From JAWKTM01 sp041399085 (lineage in GTDB: Bacteria > Planctomycetota > Planctomycetia > Pirellulales > Pirellulaceae): a stretch of DNA of 60,970 bases. How positions within the stretch are numbered: the first letter of the stretch is position 1; every line of letters starts with the position of its first letter. Below the pieces are notes generated by a model that saw nothing but the letters and a program-made list of their open reading frames with translations, was not told where the DNA came from and ran no database searches. This document shows, piece by piece, positions 10,101 through 18,834 of the stretch. The translations under genes were made by a program, and so were the position numbers. Location: positions 1-60,970 of the forward strand of contig JAWKTM010000042.1 in the NCBI GenBank assembly GCA_041399085.1, given 5' to 3'.

Positions 10101-11548
10101 AGATGTAGTATCTCGTCCGCTTGGGGCCGACGTTCGGGATCGCGATTCAGTAGCGCGATACAGAGTTCGCTCAGATCGATTGGAACCAAAGGATTGAGTT
10201 CGTGCGGCGCCGGCGGATCATCGGTTTGTTTCCGCAACATGACGTCCGCGGCACGGCCTTCAAATGGACGCTGGCCGGTCAACAGTTGATAGATGATCAC
10301 GCCAAGCGAGTACCAGTCACTTGCGTTTCCCAACTCCTTACCGGCCGCTTGCTCGGGTGACATATACAACGCGGTGCCAGCGACGGTTGTGCTCTGAAAA
10401 CGGGGACCTTGAAATCGCGAACGTGCTGATTCCTGGGCGTTAACAGAGTCGTCGCCCGGAGTCGTTGCGTTCATGTCGCGAAGCTGCGCGGCTAAGCCAA
10501 AGTCCAGTACGACGACTTTGCGATCAGGCGTGTAAAGGATATTGGAAGGCTTCAAGTCCCGGTGCAAAATGTCTTGCTCATGGAGCCATGCGATCGTGCG
10601 AGTGAGTTGTGATAACGCGCGACGGAGTTCGCTGAGCGACGACTCTTCCCAAGGCACGGGGTCGACTACGGTGAACGGGATCGAAGGCGAGTCATCGGGA
10701 AGCTGGGTGGATGTCGAAGGCTGCCACTGAAAAGTAACCGTCCCGTCAACGGCTTCCTGTGGCTCGGGTAGCACGGAATGAGTTTCATAACTGCCTTCAT
10801 CCGCGGACGCCGGCGGTATGGGGCAAATTGCGGAGACCAAGTCTTGCCCCTCAATCAATTCCATTGTGAAGAACCAGCGATCTCCGTCGGCTATCAACTC
10901 ATAATACTTCGCCACGCGCTCATCGACGATGGATTGCAGAACGCGAAACTCGCTTTTGAGTCGGTATAATGCTTCCACGTCAGTCGACGACAAGGTTTTC
11001 AGCGCGATGCGCGACTGCCGCTCGCGGTCCAACACTTCATAAACGACCCCCATTCCCCCTTCGCCCAGTTTGCGAATGACAAAGAAGCGACCATCGTGGT
11101 CGAAGCATTCGCTCTGCCGCTGCTCGGCGGCTAAGCTTTCGATGCGGCTCAAATCAATCCGCTGGTAGAACTCGGGAAAACGTAGCTCCAATTCCGTCTG
11201 CTTGGGAAGTCTGGCGTAGGTGCCACGCGCCATGCACTCGGCCGCGATTAACTCTTCCGTGACGGCCGGTTCCTGAAGCTCGTTCCAAGTTTGCAGATAA
11301 TTCTCGACTAATACCGGCTTGATGGAACGCCAACTTAAATCGATGTCTTGCTTCACCAACTCGACCAAGGCGCGGCCGCGCGCTCGGGCGTCGAGGGGAG
11401 CAAGATAGAAGACCATGGCGGGTGTGTTGTTATGACTCCAATCCTCGGTGTAACGGTTTCGAGCGTGCTCAATCGCGGAAATCTCATCGTCCGACAAATC
11501 CTCCCGCCGTGCGATTCTGAGAAACGCGTTGTTGGTCGATTCTTCCAT
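7184..11548 (-). CDS. Ser/Thr protein kinase fused to AAA ATPase and TPR-like helical region
   Basis: 1454 aa, intact. Residues 1-150 carry the planctomycete kinase leader (ELVKQDIDLSWR and a YLQTWNEL stretch). Residues about 157-490 form a complete Hanks-type kinase: glycine loop GEGGMGVVY at 162-170, ATP-binding Lys in IALK, catalytic HRDLKPSN near 335, DFG near 350 and a P+1 region with MSPEQAAG. A second ATP site follows: Walker A HGESGVGKSTL near 530 and a Walker B-like LVLAIDDLQWGD, typical of AAA_16 in PknK- and MalT-like regulators. The last 600 residues are helical, TPR-like. The family typically couples protein phosphorylation to signal-controlled ATPase scaffolds. It begins 3 nt after the stop of a small membrane protein, indicating translational coupling. 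Ligand and substrates are unknown. Confidence 0.93.
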   Translation of the reverse strand: MEESTNNAFLRIARREDLSDDEISAIEHARNRYTEDWSHNNTPAMVFYLAPLDARARGRALVELVKQDIDLSWRSIKPVLVENYLQTWNELQEPAVTEELIAAECMARGTYARLPKQTELELRFPEFYQRIDLSRIESLAAEQRQSECFDHDGRFFVIRKLGEGGMGVVYEVLDRERQSRIALKTLSSTDVEALYRLKSEFRVLQSIVDERVAKYYELIADGDRWFFTMELIEGQDLVSAICPIPPASADEGSYETHSVLPEPQEAVDGTVTFQWQPSTSTQLPDDSPSIPFTVVDPVPWEESSLSELRRALSQLTRTIAWLHEQDILHRDLKPSNILYTPDRKVVVLDFGLAAQLRDMNATTPGDDSVNAQESARSRFQGPRFQSTTVAGTALYMSPEQAAGKELGNASDWYSLGVIIYQLLTGQRPFEGRAADVMLRKQTDDPPAPHELNPLVPIDLSELCIALLNRDPERRPQADEILHLLNEAKSDASQPIKQPIEPFVGRGREISTLARSYRESANQFTVAVVHGESGVGKSTLVDRFLRNLSENARPLILRGRCFEQESVPFKAVDNLIDELARWLTHQSESELNDLLPDDFALLTRVFPVLLRARASESLEHTESSIPDARELRRLAVRALRELLTRIARRHRLVLAIDDLQWGDVDSSLLLNELFGTVDAPRLLLILSFRSEYVRTSQCLTTLALIQSATPTFARIEVHVGPLSVEETRKLAKHILGTDHPRADDCSRQIAREADGSPYFAFELARYYKDSSRVIPGSVATQGNPINHKTEVNTSTGTEHLAGVPLEEVLWQRFLALEAPERDLIALLAVAGRPVTLGQAGNAAGLHDSLQIVWASLRSQHLIKGFGPRLDGYIETFHDRIRETIVARLSNEQRRMRHAQLAHTLVHDDESDPETIAVHFEGCGEYIRAGEYFAKAAEAAAESLAFSRVVELYQRSLDLRPLEGEPRRRLRLAAADALANAGMGAQAAEVYQEVARGAKNVEEATGWEQAAATQYCISGHIDKGRELFRRVLRRRGIRLFTRPWQALASWLWWRARLKLRGLKPQPSHLPNPQMLAKVDTLWAVSAGLSVVDTLGIAALQSRGLLMALEAGDPYRVSRALSLEAIFVGLQGQDPAAAETLRAQAHEIASSLKHPHALGFSIFASGMLCFFRADFAPAMELFEQADQILSHQCVGVWWERSTARTMMAWSLFHMGEIGRLAVFHDQTMTDAELRGDVYATTNLQALISPLLCLVNDESMQAGIHVEQALQRWPYRGYHTQHMIALFCRAHLALYENRPQDGWRLLANDWGRLRSTLQLRNQMLRTMFVDVRARTAIAIAAKDPDAQRRWLGRAERDLRGLYGEGTPLAKACAARVAAGISQLKGHRAECQEQLKVAAASFDDLHMRMHAAAARRCLGQMLGGSTGNSLVDQSTQVLRGENVKNLSAWNRMWIAGFPL

Positions 11549-11551
11549 TGC

Positions 11552-11974
11552 TCAAGCCCGCTTACCCGGTTTCAGTATCCCGTACGCATGGGCGGCCGCG
11601 AGGCACATGTTCAAGCCAATCAAACACACAGTGAATAATGGTTGCGAGAACGCATTCCAGTAGACAACGTAGTAAATGGCTCCGGCGACGCGGCCTGCAA
11701 CCGCCAGCTTAGCAAACGGCAAATGGCGGCGGGCGTCACGCGCCACGAGAAAGTACATGATGCCCATCAGCACGAGAAACAGCCCCACCAGATGCAGATA
11801 GAACAACGTCGTTGTTTGCGGAAGATTGTCGCCAGCAGCGGGAGGCGACCAGTGCGAGAAAAAATTTGCGGCGGCTACCCAGTCAACCAATGCGCCGACA
11901 TACATGCTGCCCGAAAGGAAGCGATAACCATCGGTTGATGGTGCGTGTGTTACATCCTGAGTGGTCGAATCCAT
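11552..11974 (-). CDS. Small four-helix membrane protein upstream of the kinase
   Basis: 140 aa from ATG 11974, chosen because GGAG sits 8 nt upstream; a GTG at 12016 in the same frame would add 14 residues but has its purine run directly against the start. After a hydrophilic N-terminus there are about four hydrophobic segments (around MYVGALVDWVAAANFF, LFYLHLVGLFLVLMGI, an IYYVVYW region and LFTVCLIGLNMCLA). The protein is not clearly assignable to a named family. Its stop codon lies 3 nt before the kinase start codon, so the two products are made from one mRNA, and this protein is a good candidate for a membrane partner or sensor of the kinase (inference). Confidence 0.7.
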   Translation of the reverse strand: MDSTTQDVTHAPSTDGYRFLSGSMYVGALVDWVAAANFFSHWSPPAAGDNLPQTTTLFYLHLVGLFLVLMGIMYFLVARDARRHLPFAKLAVAGRVAGAIYYVVYWNAFSQPLFTVCLIGLNMCLAAAHAYGILKPGKRA

Positions 11975-12339
11975 GTTAAAGGCTCCGTTCGAAGGTGAGT
12001 TGCTGCCAGCCGACACCCCTTGAGGGACGCTGAAATGCTAATCTGAACGGGCTACCGCGCCTATGGACGCAATTATTGCAAACCGGCCGGTCGACCGCGA
12101 GGCTTTAGAGACAGCGGCTGACAACCAGCGCAACCGTACGGGAACGCGCTTTGTTGGAACCCCGATGCTTATTATGAAGGGTTCCACTCCAAACAATCTT
12201 CCTGACGGTTCAACGCAAACGGCCGAACATTTCTGTTCGGCCGTGTCGTGTGTCACGCTAATGGATGCGACGGCAGATCTCGATCGCGGTGGATAACGGA
12301 GGCATCCGTCACCAGCAATACATCAAGTTGGCGTCGCCA
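11975..12339. other. Intergenic region between porin end and membrane-protein start
   Basis: No credible gene. Short open frames here lack ribosome binding sites and family resemblance. The one structured element is the hairpin listed separately at 12219-12244. The rest should hold the promoter of the membrane protein/kinase pair, but I see no convincing -35/-10 pair. Confidence 0.5.
12219..12244 (-). terminator. Perfect 11-bp hairpin downstream of the porin gene
   Basis: ACGGCCGAACA at 12219-12229 is followed by a 4-nt loop and the exact reverse complement at 12234-12244. It lies about 100 bp past the porin stop codon. On the minus strand the stem is followed by a mixed T-containing run (TTTGCGTT), weaker than a classical intrinsic terminator. 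A terminator or 3'-end stabiliser for the porin mRNA is the simplest reading. Confidence 0.5.
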
Positions 12340-13879
12340 CTAGAAATCCACCTGGAACCGCAGAGCGTAGATATCCGTGTCGCCGCGACCGGGCGGCATT
12401 GCCGTACCTCGGTCGGACAGCATTGCATGGATCCAGTTGAATTGGAGCTTGGCGTGTGGATTCCAGTACCAGTTTAATCCCGTTGTTAAGTTGGTGAGCT
12501 CTCCGCCGGCGATATTGTCGTCGTTGAGATCGATGTAGGACCAGCGAAATGCCAACTCCCAGGCTCCCCATCCGCAGAATCCACGATCGACCGCGAAGAA
12601 GTCCTCGAATGGGACGACACGGTCAAACACGCCACCCTTGCGGTTATAGGCGCGGTGTTCACCCGTGAGGAAGTATCCCACTTGCGCATAGGCGCCGTCA
12701 AATGCAAGCGAGCTAGCGCCGCCTGTGCGATTAACATACGTTTGCATATACTCCGCCTGAAAATAGGCTGGACCATAGACGCCCGCAAGTTCAACTCCCA
12801 ATAAATGAAAATCGTAGGCAGCGATTGCACCCGTATCCACAAACACGGGAGTCCGTTGTAGGTTCGCATTCCCCGCCGCCGTGGGATCACCGACAAAGAA
12901 CTCGGGGATCGCATTCGCGCGATACGTGCGAGTGTTATTCGTCGGATCGACGCCAAGAACCGAATAGTTATACGACCCGCCAATGTGCAGCATGTATCGT
13001 CCGTCGGCAGGCTCGTCGTACCACAGCAAATGCGTCAAGCGTGTCGAGGCGGAGATGTCGCCGTTGTCGGTAAGATTGGTCGCATATAACGTATCACCCA
13101 GCTCGGTGTAGTTGCGACTGTCGGTTCGATACACGGAGTACGCCCAAGTGGTATTCAAATCGTTGGAGTTGTCATAGGCCATGACTCCGATCCGTCGAAA
13201 CGGCAATAGAGCTTGGAATGGCAGAGAACGTTCGAGAAAGGTTAGCGATTTGATGCTCGTTAGCGCATCCATCGAAAATGGCTGGCGAAAGTGACCGATT
13301 CGCACCGTGCCAAGCACGGGCAACATGGTGACTTCTCCCCACACATCCATGAAACTGGGGCGTCCGCCAACACCAAAATCCATTTCGAGGATGTAGTTCA
13401 TGTTTGCGGCGACCGAGCCCGTGGCTGCCAGGCGCGCTCGGCGAAAGCCGCTCCCATCTTGGATGTCTCCCAGAGTCATGCGGCTGGCGTCATCCTGGGA
13501 AAAGTACCCCGTATCATAGTGAAAGAAACCGGTTAGGTTCACGCTTGGGTACTTCGGCGATTTGGCTTGCTTGGCGGCCTCTTCGAGTTGACTCACACGA
13601 GATTCGATGGACGGCAGCCGCCGAATTTCAGACTGTTGATCGAACGTGGAAGTCCACGTCGTTCCGTCATTGGGCGGGGAAAACTGTGGCGTCGTCTGGT
13701 TGCGTATCACTTGCAACTCGTTTTCCGTGGCCTCCAATCGTTGCACCAGTTCTTGGTACTGTCGCGATGATATGGATATGGCGGGCTCGTTATTTTGCAC
13801 TCGCCTTGGACGACGCTAAGATCGTCGCTTCGAAGAGGAGCGCGCCGACGAGCAGCTTGCCTAAGTGGCGGAGTATCAT
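12340..13879 (-). CDS. OprP/OprO-like porin, signal peptide separated by a frameshift
   Basis: The body (start codon GTG 13800 in its own frame, 486 aa) resembles phosphate-selective porins O and P: an N-terminal coiled coil (YQELVQRLEATENELQVI), then a beta-barrel beginning VNLTGFFHYDTGYF and ending on Phe (LRFQVDF), the usual last residue for BAM recognition. It has no signal peptide. One is found in another frame immediately upstream: ATG 13879, behind AAAGGAG, encodes MILRHLGKLLVGALLF... ending SKASA. Adding one base after this point would give ASA-QNNEP, a proper AxA cleavage site joined to the body. I therefore annotate one gene with a one-base loss near 13798. Role: passive outer-membrane uptake of anions or small solutes; specificity unknown. 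Confidence 0.8.
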
Positions 13880-14073
13880 TGCGACTCCTTTCGCAATTAT
13901 GTGCGGCTGGGTGAGCGAGATTGAGTGGGAGAGTAATGCGGGTGGGAAATTGGTGACCGCGATTGAATCGTTGCGTGCCACCGACTCGGCTTTGTCCCGT
14001 TCGTATGGGCAATCAAACGGTAGAAGCAGTCATGGAAATCGGTGGCACGAAAGCACGTGACTCGGGTCGCTCG

Positions 14074-14619
14074 CTAATTGATGGGCGCGAGCACCCGCAC
14101 GGGCGCTACCGTCGCGGCCTCGTTGAACGGCGCCGATGCTCGTGGGGTGTAAGCCCGGCCGAGCGTCGGCGTCACCTGTGGCGGGGGAGTGGGGGCCACG
14201 GGCAGTTGTTGATTTGGGCGGCCGTCACAGTCGTTACAAACGTACTGAACGACCCATTTGTAAGTCTTCACCGGCTGGAGTTCTTCGTGGCGAACGAGCT
14301 TCTTTCGCGTTCGCACTTCGGCACAAGTCGGAAGCCATTGCGGTTTACCATGATGTCCACAAGAGCCATCGCACCCGTCCTGACAGCCGCAGGCCGTTGA
14401 GCAACGCTTGCTCGGGCCAGGAACGCAGAAGTCTTCACACTCGCAAGAGTAGGTGACTTTCGGAACCATCTTCGTTTCACACACGAGTCGGCAAACTTTG
14501 CGGCAAGACGAGCGACAGCCACACTGCTCGCAACAGCCCGCGTCGGCATATACGGCTGTGACGGAGGTGGTTACCCCGATAGACACAACGAGCCCAAGCC
14601 ACAGGCGCAATCCTCTCAT
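14074..14619 (-). CDS. Cys-rich exported protein
   Basis: 181 aa from ATG 14619, with GGAGG 8 nt upstream; an ATG at 14634 overlaps that site and is less likely. A signal peptide (MRGLRLWLGLVVSIG... to VYADA) precedes a short mature domain with about 20 cysteines, arranged as CCEQCGC, CRKVC, CECEDFC, CSTACGC and CDGSCG groups, then VRTRKKLVRHEE and a Pro-rich, probably disordered tail. This pattern occurs in small exported proteins of planctomycetes with no known function; disulfide cross-linking of an envelope layer or metal binding are guesses. It lies between the DUF1573 and porin genes on the same strand but with gaps of about 200-350 bp, so co-transcription is not evident. Confidence 0.75.
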   Translation of the reverse strand: MRGLRLWLGLVVSIGVTTSVTAVYADAGCCEQCGCRSSCRKVCRLVCETKMVPKVTYSCECEDFCVPGPSKRCSTACGCQDGCDGSCGHHGKPQWLPTCAEVRTRKKLVRHEELQPVKTYKWVVQYVCNDCDGRPNQQLPVAPTPPPQVTPTLGRAYTPRASAPFNEAATVAPVRVLAPIN

Positions 14620-14967
14620 ACAACGGTCCTCCATGAAGCAAGCATTGTCTTCGTTACTGCCAACATCGACCTTAAGCCAACGAAACTTGGCGACGACTTG
14701 ACGCGCGCGTCGAGATCAGGTTGCCCGCAACTGGCGAATTACCGATTATTCCAGCAGAAACGTTAGAGGCCCGTGATTCATCCTTTTCAGAATTACTGAA
14801 TTGTAATTCCGAATGGGGCGGCTATTTCGCTAAGCGACTGACTGGAGAGCCAGCCAAGAAAGCCGCTCGAACATATTCGCGCTAAGCAAACGATCAAGCG
14901 GCCGCCGCGCGTGGTAGATCCGGTGCGATTCGGTAAGAGTCGCCGCCGTGATATGGAGGCAACTTAT
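14620..14967. other. Non-coding stretch between DUF1573 and Cys-rich genes
   Basis: No credible ORF. A short AT-rich inverted repeat (GAATTAC at 14790-14796, GTAATTC at 14803-14809, 6-nt loop) lies in the middle and could be a weak hairpin or regulator site upstream of the Cys-rich gene. Nothing else was recognised. Confidence 0.45.
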
Positions 14968-15973
14968 TCAGCCGCCGGTCGTAGCGGAGACCGTGGGCTC
15001 GATCGTAGCGGTTGCCAAACAAGTTGCCGCGAAACCACGATCCGTGGTGATTCGGATTGTTTCGCTCACTTTTCCGGGCGACTCACCCGCAGTGAAGGTG
15101 ACGGATACGAAATGCAGATTCTTTCTCACCTGCGGGCTTCTCGAATTGGAAGCAGTCGCCGCCACAATCCACGTTGGTGACCGAAAACGGCTGTTTCGCC
15201 CTCACTACCAGTTTCTTTGTGACCGTTTCGCCAGGCTGCAAGACGCCGAGGTGCAACGCCGCGGGGCTGACCGTGAGCGCTGGCACCACGTGTCCTTCGA
15301 CGGGCAACGGAATCGTGCGCAACGTACTATCGTCCGTAACGAGCGTCAGTTGATCGTTAATGAATCCGGGCGGCGCCGTGTCTTTCAGGCGAACCAACAT
15401 GGTGTATCGCACCGCGGCGCCCGATCGTTCTCGCTCGTCCAGTTCGACTTCGAAGTTATCGTTGGCGCTGCGGACATCGACGATTTTCCAATCCGAGCGT
15501 CCGAAGAAGCTGACCGTCGTCTGGGATTGTCCCGCTTTGCCCTGTTCAATCTCGCCCAGATTCACCGTGCCTGGTTCGAAGACGACATCCCCACGGATGT
15601 AGCCGTGGACATTCAACTGCACTTCCGCAAAATACGGTTTGTCGATCGTCACCGTGATCGTCGCGCTGCGGTTGCCTTGAAACGAATCGGTGTTGAACTT
15701 CGCACGCACCGCGGCTTTTTCGTACGTCTTCAATAGCGACTTGGTGACCGTCGGCGTCGTACACCCGCAACTGGTTCGCACACTGGCGATATGAATGTCT
15801 TCCTTATAGATGTTCGAGAAGACGAACTCGTACTCCGATTTCGCGCCGCGGGCGACCGTGCCGAAATCGTGCGAAGTGACTTCGAACATCTTCTTGGCCC
15901 ACTCCTGGCCCGAAACGGGAGCGGCTAACAAGAACAGACCGACAGCGCTGCAACAAATCATGCGGTGAAGCAC
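14968..15973 (-). CDS. DUF1573 domain protein, C-terminus frameshifted
   Basis: Starts at GTG 15973 (GAGGGGG eight nt upstream); an in-frame ATG at 15961 lacks such a site. A signal peptide (CCSAVGLFLLAAPVSGQ) is followed by the DUF1573 signature: HDFGTVARGAKSEYEFVFSN and the ASVRTSCGCT motif, then Ig-like beta-strand repeats. The open frame breaks near 15120: the expected ending (LHFVSVTFTAGESPGKVSETI and so on) continues in another frame down to a TGA at 14968. One base added or lost in GGTGAGAAAGAATC explains it. These proteins are exported and widespread in planctomycetes and Bacteroidetes; their function is not established. Domain assignment is firm; the reconstructed C-terminus is inference. 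Confidence 0.8.
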
Positions 15974-16330
15974 GGCAAAAACCCCCTCGTGATCGGTGCG
16001 ATCGGCGTCCGGCGACCAACACGCGCGATTCGCGCATGGTCCGTCGGCGACGTAAGCTTGCGAATTTTGGGCCGGAGTCGCGTCAGAAATCTATTGCGGT
16101 ACGCAACTTCTGTCAACTTCGTTCGATTCGGACGCGATCCCGAGTCGTTACGTAAATCTAGCACGCCACTTGCGATTTGCCGCTGAATTGCGGCGGGAAG
16201 CGTCGAATCGAGGGCAGGTCGGTTAACACGCCAATTGGGCGGACGCTAGCACGACGACAGTCCGGAGCCTGAACGGCCGGAACTTCGCATGAAGGGCGCT
16301 TCGCACAACGGGTCGAAAGGGGGCCAAGGC
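15974..16330. other. Intergenic region, no recognised element
   Basis: About 357 bp between the end of the coiled-coil membrane protein gene and the start of the DUF1573 gene. It should contain the DUF1573 promoter; I found no convincing promoter pair, RNA gene or repeat. Confidence 0.4.
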
Positions 16331-17233
16331 TTAATTGCGGCCGGCTGGTGCCATCATTTCCGGCTGAAAGGAGAGATCGCCCGAGGCTCGGAGCGTAATA
16401 CGGTAGATGCGGTCGGGCATTGCCTTGATCGAAATGGCGTTGCCGTGAGCCGCTCGAATCCCCATTTCCTTGGCGCGGGACGAGTCGTTGGCAATCTGCC
16501 AGAAGTCGCCCCAGATCTTTTTCTCGAATTCCGATTCGCGACCGCCGCGTGCGTAGGCCGTGGGGCGCGTGCCTCGTTGATCCAGCTCGAACCCTTCGTT
16601 CGGTTCTTGGTACTCCCCAAAAATCCGCCGGAAAAGCACCAGCGAGGTCGAGCGGTCCTGATCGGCCTGTTCGATATACTGGTCATCGAACTTGACGATC
16701 CAACTGTCGATGAACACCACATCACCGTCCAGCGTGAATGAGCGTGGTTCTTCGAGCGGTTGCCCACCGTCGCTGACTTCCACGAATTCGACCGTCGTTC
16801 GCTTTCGTCCGGTCGCTTCATCGGTGGTTTGATCCAACACGCGAAGATGCGCCACGCGGTGCGTCACTTTCATCAAACGCAAAGCCGTGTCGAGCCAATC
16901 GATCTCCTTTTGCTGCTGCTCGATTTCCGCAACCTGCTGGGTAATCGTGTCGTCCTGCTGCTGAATTCGTTCGACTTGATCGGCGATCTGTCGGTCTCGC
17001 TGCACGAGCGTTGCTTGTTTCGCTTGCAGATCTTGCGAGAGCGTCGCGAGCTCCTCGTCCTTGGCGACCAATTCCGCTCGGGCGTCGTCCAGGTCGCGAA
17101 CCGCTCGTTCGCCCGCCGTGTAGTTGGTATAACCGAACCAACCGGCCCAACCCGCCGCGCCCACGACGATGGCGGCTAAGGTCGTGCGAACCCAGCTATT
17201 GATGCGGTCGATCGAATCCATCATGCCTGCCAT
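16331..17233 (-). CDS. Membrane-anchored coiled-coil protein
   Basis: About 300 aa. The start is uncertain: ATG codons at 17233, 17224 and 17221 and a GTG at 17329 are all in frame and none has a strong Shine-Dalgarno. Near the N-terminus there is one transmembrane helix (TTLAAIVVGAAGWAGWFGY), then about 90 residues of strong heptad coiled coil rich in Glu, Gln and Asp (ARAELVAKDEELATLSQDL ... QQQKEIDWLDTAL). The C-terminal 150 residues are soluble and mixed alpha/beta with no motif I know. Topology suggests a cytoplasmic N-tail and a periplasmic coiled coil plus domain. It is transcribed divergently from the AlkD-like gene. Function unknown. Confidence 0.75.
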   Translation of the reverse strand: MAGMMDSIDRINSWVRTTLAAIVVGAAGWAGWFGYTNYTAGERAVRDLDDARAELVAKDEELATLSQDLQAKQATLVQRDRQIADQVERIQQQDDTITQQVAEIEQQQKEIDWLDTALRLMKVTHRVAHLRVLDQTTDEATGRKRTTVEFVEVSDGGQPLEEPRSFTLDGDVVFIDSWIVKFDDQYIEQADQDRSTSLVLFRRIFGEYQEPNEGFELDQRGTRPTAYARGGRESEFEKKIWGDFWQIANDSSRAKEMGIRAAHGNAISIKAMPDRIYRITLRASGDLSFQPEMMAPAGRN

Positions 17234-17421
17234 GCCAACACCACGTTGCGGAGAATCGGTACCTTCAAATAACGGCGCGCGAAAGCTGCGCTTTAGCAAG
17301 GTTTCGACGAGTCGTCGCACTGCTTGCACGAAATTCTAGGCTGCGAATCCCAAACCGCCCAATTCACCGGCGGACGATCGATGCATTTGCCATTTTCCTC
17401 AATCTCCGCACGAGACCGCTG

Positions 17422-18129
17422 ATGAACCGCGACGAAGTCATGCACGAGCTAGAAACGCTCGGAACCGCCCAGAATGTGAAAATCTACAAGCGGCACGGGG
17501 CGGGGGACAATCTGTTCGGTGTCAGCTTTGCCAATTTGAATAAGCTCAAGAAGCGATTGCGTACCGATCACTCGTTGGCCTGCGAGCTATGGGAGACAGC
17601 GAACACGGATGCACAAACGTTGGCGTTGATGATCGCCGATGCGGAGCAGTTAAGTTCCACGCAGGCCGAATCGTGGCTCAAGGAAATCTCGTACCCGCCG
17701 TTGGCCGACATGCTGGCGGCGGTCGTGGCGCGCTCGAAGCATGCCGACGCGAAACAGCGGAAATGGATGAAGGCCAAGCGGGAACTGACGCGCTTGTGCG
17801 GCTACTCGGTACTATCGCATCGCCTGCGGCACGATGCGATGCAGGTGAGCGACGAGCAATGTCTCGAAACCCTGGAAGTTGTGGAGCGCGAGCTTGCCGC
17901 TTCGCCCAACAGAGCTCGCCATGCCATGAATGCCGCGATCATCGGCATCGGTGTGTTTAAGCCCCATTTGGCCGAGCAAGCGATCGAGGCGGCCAGGCGG
18001 ATTGGCCCCGTTCAAGTGGACCATGGCGAGACGAGTTGCCAGACACCGGACGCGGAATCGTATATTCGCAAGGCCCTTGCACACCAAGCGGCAAAGGGCC
18101 AAAAGAAACCACGCGTGCGTCGCTGCTGA
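17422..18129 (+). CDS. DNA alkylation repair protein, AlkD-like
   Basis: 235 aa. The N-terminus (MNRDEVMHELETLGTAQN, then YKRHGAGDNLFGVSFANLNKLKKRL) and the helical ALMIADAEQL and SYPPLADMLA segments fit the HEAT-like alpha-solenoid AlkD/AlkC DNA glycosylase family, which removes bulky or alkylated bases. A late stretch (HAMNAAIIGIG and VDHGETSCQTPDAESYI) matches variants often annotated as DNA alkylation repair protein. Full length for this group. It is surrounded by unrelated genes on the opposite strand. Whether the active-site residues are complete cannot be judged here. Confidence 0.85.
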   Translation: MNRDEVMHELETLGTAQNVKIYKRHGAGDNLFGVSFANLNKLKKRLRTDHSLACELWETANTDAQTLALMIADAEQLSSTQAESWLKEISYPPLADMLAAVVARSKHADAKQRKWMKAKRELTRLCGYSVLSHRLRHDAMQVSDEQCLETLEVVERELAASPNRARHAMNAAIIGIGVFKPHLAEQAIEAARRIGPVQVDHGETSCQTPDAESYIRKALAHQAAKGQKKPRVRRC

Positions 18130-18137
18130 TTCACGAC

Positions 18138-18614
18138 CTAATCCGCCAATTCCAGCGGAATGTTGTTCTCGCCCGCTTGAACCGTGACGGCAAGGTCCGA
18201 GGTCTTCGGATCGCCATACTTTTGTGGCACGAGGCTCTTTGCCTCGGACTCGTCGCTGGCTGGCGCTTTGCCATAGTCGGGGTGATCTTCGGGCAGTTCG
18301 GTTCCGCCCGAAAACTCGATCTTGGTAACGGTCACCACATAATCGCCCGGCAAAGCGCCATCGTTCGCCGCTTGCGTGGTCAGTTGATAAATCCCGGCGG
18401 CGTCCGTTTGAGCGACGGCGGCTCGGTCGCCCGATTTGGGATGAAACGTCACGGTCGCTCCAGAAACCGGCGAGCCATTATAAGTGACCACGCCCGTGAC
18501 CGGCGCGCCATCGGGAATTCCTTCGGGTCCCGATCCACATCCGTTACCGGCGATGAAAATGAGAATTACGACAAAGGCGGACCAAGATCGCTTTGTGAGA
18601 GTCGAACTATTCAT
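18138..18614 (-). CDS. Carboxypeptidase regulatory-like lipoprotein
   Basis: 158 aa from ATG 18614; a longer in-frame start at 18674 is less likely. The N-terminus is a lipoprotein signal with a lipobox-like IAGNGC, so the mature protein would be lipid-anchored. The rest (GVVTYNGSPVSGATVTFHP, AQTDAAGIYQLTT, ALPGDYVVTVTKIEF) is a transthyretin/carboxypeptidase-regulatory beta-sandwich. In planctomycete genomes such a small lipoprotein very commonly follows a DUF1559 pilin-like gene, as here (about 220 bp downstream of it), and both are probably expressed together. Role unknown; a surface or envelope accessory is assumed. Confidence 0.85.
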   Translation of the reverse strand: MNSSTLTKRSWSAFVVILIFIAGNGCGSGPEGIPDGAPVTGVVTYNGSPVSGATVTFHPKSGDRAAVAQTDAAGIYQLTTQAANDGALPGDYVVTVTKIEFSGGTELPEDHPDYGKAPASDESEAKSLVPQKYGDPKTSDLAVTVQAGENNIPLELAD

Positions 18615-18834
18615 GTGAGTTTTTGGGAGACTGGCGATGCGGAATGGAATGGAAAACGACAACGAGTTGGCCATTAAAGGGACGATTCCCGATCGTCAAC
18701 GGGAGATCGTCCCCAATGCGGCTCGTTCGTCGTTGTCGACGGGGGCATATGAAGTCATAGCGAACGGAAAAGGGCGAGGGCACCATGTGGCCCTCGCCCA
18801 TCATGTACGACCATGTGTTCTTGGCAAGCGAGCC

